From positions 10,525-43,190 of the forward strand of contig NZ_KE387027.1 of NCBI RefSeq assembly GCF_000430045.1: 32,666 bases of DNA, in the 5' to 3' direction. Positions 29,326 to 32,666 of this stretch are shown here, one piece after another. Source of the stretch: Calidithermus chliarophilus DSM 9957 (GTDB lineage: Bacteria > Deinococcota > Deinococci > Deinococcales > Thermaceae). The notes under the pieces were generated by a model that was not told where the DNA came from, searched no databases, and saw nothing but the letters and a program-made list of their open reading frames with translations. How positions within the stretch are numbered: position 1 is the first letter of the stretch; each line of letters starts with the position of its first letter. Position numbers and translations under genes: made by a program.

Positions 29326-30351
29326 ATGAACGCATCGGTACCGGCAATTCCCCAGCGCATCGGCGGCCGGGCGCTGGACTGGGCCATGGCCCTGCTCGCG
29401 CTCTTTTTCGTGGGGGGCCTCTACCTCGACGGCTGGGCCCACACCCACGGCCGGGTGGACGAGTCCTTCTTCACCCCCTGGCACGCCGTGCTCTACTCGG
29501 GCTTCGCGCTCAACTTCCTGGCCCTGGCGGGCGTGGCCTGGGTCAACCGCTCGAGGGGGGCCTCCTGGGCTGAGGCCCTGCCCGCGGGGTACGGGCTGGC
29601 GCTGGGCGGGCTGGGCCTGTGGTTCCTGGGCGGCCCGGGCGACCTCCTCTGGCACACGCTCTTCGGCATCGAGGAGAGCATCGACGCGCTCTACAGCCCC
29701 ACCCACCTGCTGCTGGCGGCGGGGCTGGTGCTGGGCGCCAGCGGGGCTTACCGCGCGGCCTGGGCCCGCCGGGAGAGCCCGCGGAGCCTGGGGGAGCAAC
29801 TGCCCATGCTGCTGTCGCTGGCGGCCACCCTGGCGGGCCTGACCTTCTTCCTCGAGTACACCCACCCCGTGGGCAACTTCTGGGGCCTGGGGCGCTTCCC
29901 CCAGGGCCAGGACACCCAGGCCTTCGGGATCATCGCGCTGCTGCTGATCAACAGCGTGCTGGTGGGCGCCCTGCTGCTCACCCTGCGCCGCTGGCGGCTG
30001 GCCCCGGGGGCCGTGGTGGTGGTGCTGGGGATCAACGCCGTCGCCATCGGCTTCATGGCGCGGGAGTATCCCTACGGTCAGATCGGGGCCTTCCTGGTGG
30101 CGGCCTTGCTCATCGAGGGGGTCTACCGCTGGCTCGAGCCCAGCCCCCGCCGGGTGGCGGCCCTGCGCCTGTTCGCCTTCCTGGCCCCGGCCCTCATCAC
30201 CTCGGCCCACTTCGCGGTGGGGCTGCTCGGGGCGGGCCTGAGCTGGTCGGTCCACCTCACCTGGGGCGCCGTCGTGCTCAGCGGGGCCGCCGGGCTGCTG
30301 CTGAGCCTGCTGGCGGTCCCGCCCGCCCTGCCCGAAGGGGCCGAAGCCTGA
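29326..30351 (+). CDS. Polytopic membrane protein of unknown function
   Basis: The 341-residue protein has about eight to nine hydrophobic helices. Polar residues sit in conserved-looking blocks at membrane edges: LYLDGWAHTHGRVDESFFTP followed by WHAVLYSG, GGPGDLLWHTLFGIEES, ALYSPTHLLLAAG and FFLEYTHPVGNFW. The clustered histidines and acids could bind a metal, as in membrane-embedded hydrolases, but I recognise no named family and make no functional claim. ATG 29326 has a strong ribosome site. The AraC-type gene begins 5 bases after its stop, so the two probably share a transcript. Confidence 0.75.
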   Translation: MNASVPAIPQRIGGRALDWAMALLALFFVGGLYLDGWAHTHGRVDESFFTPWHAVLYSGFALNFLALAGVAWVNRSRGASWAEALPAGYGLALGGLGLWFLGGPGDLLWHTLFGIEESIDALYSPTHLLLAAGLVLGASGAYRAAWARRESPRSLGEQLPMLLSLAATLAGLTFFLEYTHPVGNFWGLGRFPQGQDTQAFGIIALLLINSVLVGALLLTLRRWRLAPGAVVVVLGINAVAIGFMAREYPYGQIGAFLVAALLIEGVYRWLEPSPRRVAALRLFAFLAPALITSAHFAVGLLGAGLSWSVHLTWGAVVLSGAAGLLLSLLAVPPALPEGAEA

Positions 30352-30356
30352 GCCCT

Positions 30357-30797
30357 ATGCCCAACCTCCGCCGCCTGCTGCGGGCCCGCGACTTCCTGCG
30401 CGAGGCCTACCACCAGCCGCTGAACCTCCCCCGCATCGCCGCACAGGCCAACCTCTCGCCCCATCACTTCCTGCGGGCGTACAAGCGGGCCTTCCAGGAG
30501 ACCCCGCACGACACCCTCACCCGGCTGCGCCTCGAGCGGGCCAAGACCCTGCTGCGCCAGGGCGAGCTGTCGGTGAGCGAGGTGTGCCTCGAGGTCGGCT
30601 TCGAGAGCCTGTCGACCTTCAGCGGCCTGTTCCTGCGCGAGGTGGGCCTGCCGCCCTCGCACTACCGCAAGTACGCCACCTCCCAGGTCTACATCCCCCT
30701 GGTCTACCGCACCCTCTACGTGCCCGCGTGCTTCCTGCGCGTGTACGGCGGCCCGGAGCCGGAGCGCAATTTTGAAGAAGCGCCGCTCGAGCCCTAG
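30357..30797 (+). CDS. Stand-alone AraC-type DNA-binding protein
   Basis: The 146-residue protein is essentially the AraC/XylS DNA-binding domain: first helix-turn-helix at about 22-44 (NLPRIAAQANLSPHHFLRAYK), second at about 71-94 (SVSEVCLEVGFESLSTFSGLF), then GLPPSHYRKY. No ligand-binding domain precedes it, and a tail of about 40 residues (QVYIPLVYRTLYVPACFLRVY) follows that is unlike the usual C-terminus. ATG 30357 lies 5 bases after the membrane-protein stop. It may regulate the flanking genes, including the VOC gene 30 bases downstream. Confidence 0.88.
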   Translation: MPNLRRLLRARDFLREAYHQPLNLPRIAAQANLSPHHFLRAYKRAFQETPHDTLTRLRLERAKTLLRQGELSVSEVCLEVGFESLSTFSGLFLREVGLPPSHYRKYATSQVYIPLVYRTLYVPACFLRVYGGPEPERNFEEAPLEP

Positions 30798-30800
30798 CGT

Positions 30801-30806
30801 TATGCT
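30801..30806 (+). promoter_or_regulatory. Possible -10 box of the VOC gene
   Basis: TATGCT lies 21 bases before the ATG at 30828. It is part of TATGCTCCGGGC, identical to the sequence at 645-656 ahead of the WYL-cas operon. No matching -35 is clear. Confidence 0.35.
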
Positions 30807-30827
30807 CCGGGCAGAAAGGAGCGATTT

Positions 30828-31244
30828 ATGGTTACCCGTCAGAGCCACACCACCATCTACGTGCTCGACCAGGACAAGGCGCTGGAGTTCTACCAGGGCA
30901 TCCTGGGCCTGGAGGTGCGCACCGACATGCGCATGGAGCAGGGCTTTCGCTGGCTCACCGTGGGCCCCAAGGCCCAGCCCGACCTCGAGATCGTGCTGAT
31001 GCCGGTCCAGGCGGGCCCGGCCATGGACGCCGAGACCGCCGAGCGCATCCGCGGGCTGCTGGAAAAGGGCGCGATGGGCGTGGGCGTCTTCGAGACCGAC
31101 GACATCCACCGCGACTACGCCGAGTGGAGCGCGAAGGGCGTCCACTTCGTGTCCCCGCCCAAGGAGCAGTTCTACGGCATCGAGGCGCTGGTGCGCGATA
31201 ACTCGGGCAACTGGTTCAGCCTGACGCAGCGGAAGAAGGGATGA
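30828..31244 (+). CDS. VOC-family (glyoxalase/dioxygenase fold) protein
   Basis: The 138-residue protein has the paired beta-alpha-beta-beta-beta layout of the vicinal oxygen chelate fold: HTTIYVLDQDKALEFYQGILGLEV at the start and FYGIEALVRDNSGNWFSL at the end. H7 and E119 are likely metal ligands; E54 is a further candidate. Members act as glyoxalases, dioxygenases or resistance proteins, and the substrate here is unknown. AAAGGAG precedes the ATG. It often accompanies AraC-type regulators, as it does here. A heptad repeat begins two bases after its stop. Confidence 0.88.
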   Translation: MVTRQSHTTIYVLDQDKALEFYQGILGLEVRTDMRMEQGFRWLTVGPKAQPDLEIVLMPVQAGPAMDAETAERIRGLLEKGAMGVGVFETDDIHRDYAEWSAKGVHFVSPPKEQFYGIEALVRDNSGNWFSLTQRKKG

Positions 31245-31246
31245 GG

Positions 31247-31276
31247 GTCGATAGTCGATAGCCGGATGCCGGTAGC
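31247..31276 (+). repeat. Short heptad array, partial composite (E)
   Basis: Four heptads in register (GTCGATA twice, then GCCGGAT and GCCGGTA) begin two bases after the VOC stop. The order resembles the start of copy B. The non-coding stretch 31245-31587 holds this array, a hairpin, the third MITE-like copy and another heptad array; no gene is seen. Confidence 0.7.
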
Positions 31277-31290
31277 TTCCTCAATCCAGC

Positions 31291-31316
31291 CCCTCTCCCA
31301 GCGGGAGAGGGCTTAT
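31291..31316 (+). terminator. Possible terminator after the VOC gene
   Basis: A perfect 9-bp stem CCCTCTCCC (31291-31299) with GGGAGAGGG (31303-31311) has an AGC loop and is followed by CTTAT. It resembles the second hairpin of the composite repeats, so it may be repeat-derived. Confidence 0.45.
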
Positions 31317-31474
31317 ACCAGATTCGGTTGGTTCGTCACCGAACGGTGACGGACCAACCCGACCGAAGGGAGACGCTTTCTTCGCCGACCGTCAGGGAGG
31401 GGTGTGCTCTAGGATTCAAAAAGATAGCCTCCGGGGCTCTTTGGATCGGATGATTATCTTTTTGAATCCGGTAT
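31315..31474 (-). mobile_element. MITE-like palindromic element, copy 3 (160 bp), inverted
   Basis: This copy lies in reverse orientation: ATACCAGATTC at the left and GAATCCGGTAT at the right. The hairpin arms are 31326-31341 and 31344-31359, with 15 Watson-Crick pairs and one G-T pair. The AT-rich inverted repeat ATTCAAAAAGAT/ATCTTTTTGAAT lies toward the right end. Its middle section is longer than in copy 2 and shares CTCCCTGA and GGTCGGCGAAG with copy 1. Confidence 0.82.
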
Positions 31475-31540
31475 TATTTGCGTTAGCGCCTTCGTAAAGG
31501 GGAGAGGGAGGGGCGGGTCTCGTGCTCGCTCCTGCAAAGT

Positions 31541-31582
31541 GCGTCTTGCGCTTCGCGTTCGGCGTTCGGCTGTCGGTGAACG
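31541..31582 (-). repeat. Short heptad array (F)
   Basis: Six heptads in register (GCGTCTT, GCGCTTC, GCGTTCG twice, GCTGTCG, GTGAACG) precede the stop of the last gene. They are the reverse-strand form of the CGAACGC-type units. Confidence 0.6.
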
Positions 31583-31587
31583 CCACA

Positions 31588-32666
31588 CTAGCCCTGCCGC
31601 ATGAGCCAGTTCATCAGGGCGCTCAGCAGGCGGCTGCGCTGGTCGGAGGCGAGCGACTCGAGGCCGAAGGTCAGGTAGACCACCCGGCCCGAGCCGAAGG
31701 GGCTCAGGGTGCCGGCCGCGAATTCGCCGGCGGACTGGGCCAGGAGGCGGGGCTCGAGGCGGTCCTTGCCGTTCTTCTTGGCGCGTTTGCTCTTCTCGCG
31801 GGCCTCGCGGGGGTCGTCGGAGCGGGACTGGATCTGGGCGAGGCTGGCGCCCGGCTGCCACAGCAGGGCCGCTTCGGCCCCGCCCAGGGGGCGCACCGCC
31901 GAGGGGTAGTACTGGTTGCGCAGGCCGTCGCCGCTCATGAGGGTGTAGCTGCCCCCGCCCAGGCTGCCGGAGGCGCTGAGGCTGAGGGTGTCGGCGTTGT
32001 CGGCCTCGAGCTCGGCCCGCAGCACCTCGCGGTAGAAAGGGGTGTCGCCGATGTCGTAGCCGAGGTCCTGGCCGCTGAGGAGCACCCGGCCCCCGCCCTG
32101 GACGTAGCTGCGGAGGTTCTGCTGGTCGGCGGGGGTGAGGGTGTCGGCCCAGGCCTCGCCCAGGATCCACAGCACCAGCGGGTAGCGGCGCAGCCGCTCG
32201 AGCGAGAGCGGGCCCTGGGTGTGGACGGCGTGGGTGTCGAAGGCGATCTTCTGGGCCTTGAGCGTGGCCTCGACGGGCGTGGCGGCGTCGGGGGAGAGCC
32301 CGGCGTCGTCGTCGACGAGCAGGATGCGGCCGGTCGTGCCGCCGCCGGCGCTGCCGTAGTTGACGGTGACGGTGGCCGAGCCGCGCTGCCCGTCGGTGTC
32401 GTAGGCAAAGACGGTGAGCGTGTTGGCCCCCGGCCTGAGGAAGCCCACGGTGCGGCTGAAGCGAACGCTGGGGCCGGGGTTGATGCCGATCTCCTCCTCC
32501 GGCTCGTCGTTGAGCTTGAAGGTGAGCCGGCGGATGCCGCGGTCGTCGCTGGCCTGGCCCTCCAGGCGCACCGTGTTGGTGCTGGCGGTCGAGCCGTTGG
32601 CGGGCTGGCTGAGGCTGACGCTGGGGGCGCCGTCGCCGCCGGTGGGGGGCGGGGGCGCCGGGGTGG
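31588..32666 (-). CDS. Ig-like domain plus amidotransferase-fold protein, 5' partial
   Basis: The frame is open to the window edge, so the start is outside; the GTG at 32571 is only an internal codon. The visible part has a proline-rich linker, a beta-sandwich domain (SVSLSQPANGSTAS, then GIRRLTFKLNDEPE and ANTLTVFAYDTDGQRGSATV) like those attached to secreted enzymes, and a region GRILLVDDDAGLS followed by YPLVLWILGEAWADTLTPAD and YVQGGGRVLLSGQDLGYDI. That last pattern is the class I glutamine amidotransferase-like fold seen next to secreted peptidases. The C-terminus repeats the theme (GRVVYLTFGLESLA). A catalytic region, if any, would lie upstream. Probably secreted; function unproven. Confidence 0.7.
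   Translation of the reverse strand, partial: TPAPPPPTGGDGAPSVSLSQPANGSTASTNTVRLEGQASDDRGIRRLTFKLNDEPEEEIGINPGPSVRFSRTVGFLRPGANTLTVFAYDTDGQRGSATVTVNYGSAGGGTTGRILLVDDDAGLSPDAATPVEATLKAQKIAFDTHAVHTQGPLSLERLRRYPLVLWILGEAWADTLTPADQQNLRSYVQGGGRVLLSGQDLGYDIGDTPFYREVLRAELEADNADTLSLSASGSLGGGSYTLMSGDGLRNQYYPSAVRPLGGAEAALLWQPGASLAQIQSRSDDPREAREKSKRAKKNGKDRLEPRLLAQSAGEFAAGTLSPFGSGRVVYLTFGLESLASDQRSRLLSALMNWLMRQG

Overview
The window reads as chromosome of a high-GC thermophile of the Deinococcota, most likely the family Thermaceae (Meiothermus/Calidithermus side). I infer this from the protein families present, the very frequent hexamer CTCGAG, and several promoters whose -10 box sits 6-7 bases before the start codon (leaderless style). 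No rRNA, tRNA or taxonomic marker gene is present, so this placement is an inference.

Region 1 (1-10263) is a type I-E CRISPR-Cas locus. After the tail of a winged-helix regulator comes a WYL-family regulator overlapping cas3, then casA(cse1), casB(cse2), two non-cas genes (a DUF4177-like 83-residue protein and a membrane-anchored DUF2939-like protein), cas7e, cas5e and cas6e. All are on the + strand with overlapping or nearly touching ends. cas1 and cas2 are absent. A 213-bp palindromic element begins on the cas6e stop codon and lies between the operon and a minimal array of one typical repeat, one 32-base spacer and one degenerate repeat. Interference and crRNA processing genes look intact; adaptation is not encoded here.

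Region 2 (10279-15753, minus strand) is one 1824-residue soluble histidine kinase with about eleven PAS domains, one GAF domain and a HisKA/HATPase core, with no response regulator beside it.

Region 3 (16145-21841) holds a DinB/ClbS-type protein and a PIG-L-type deacetylase on +. Converging on them from the minus strand are P-loop NTPase, enolase-superfamily enzyme and nucleotidyltransferase-fold genes (overlapping), followed by a cytochrome P460-like and a DUF3179 protein.

Region 4 (21936-28138, +) has a large lipoprotein with three Ig-like repeats and a compositionally different C-terminal half, a small outer-membrane-like protein, and a binding-protein-dependent importer (two permeases and a UgpB-like binding protein, no ATPase gene). 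Region 5 (28463-32666) has an SDR oxidoreductase, a polytopic membrane protein, an AraC-type DNA-binding protein, a VOC-family protein and the 3' part of an Ig-like/amidotransferase-fold protein.

Two families of non-coding repeats run through the window. One is a MITE-like element with inverted ends ATACC(G/A)GATTC and two internal hairpins (three copies: 9774-9986, 28336-28463, 31315-31474). The other is a set of heptanucleotide-periodic arrays, often joined to two GC hairpins in a fixed order (10180-10263, 16632-16855, 25672-26014, 28139-28333, 31247-31311, 31541-31582). Both families tend to start at or just after stop codons. These repeats, and the two extra genes inside the cas operon, are the features most worth following up.
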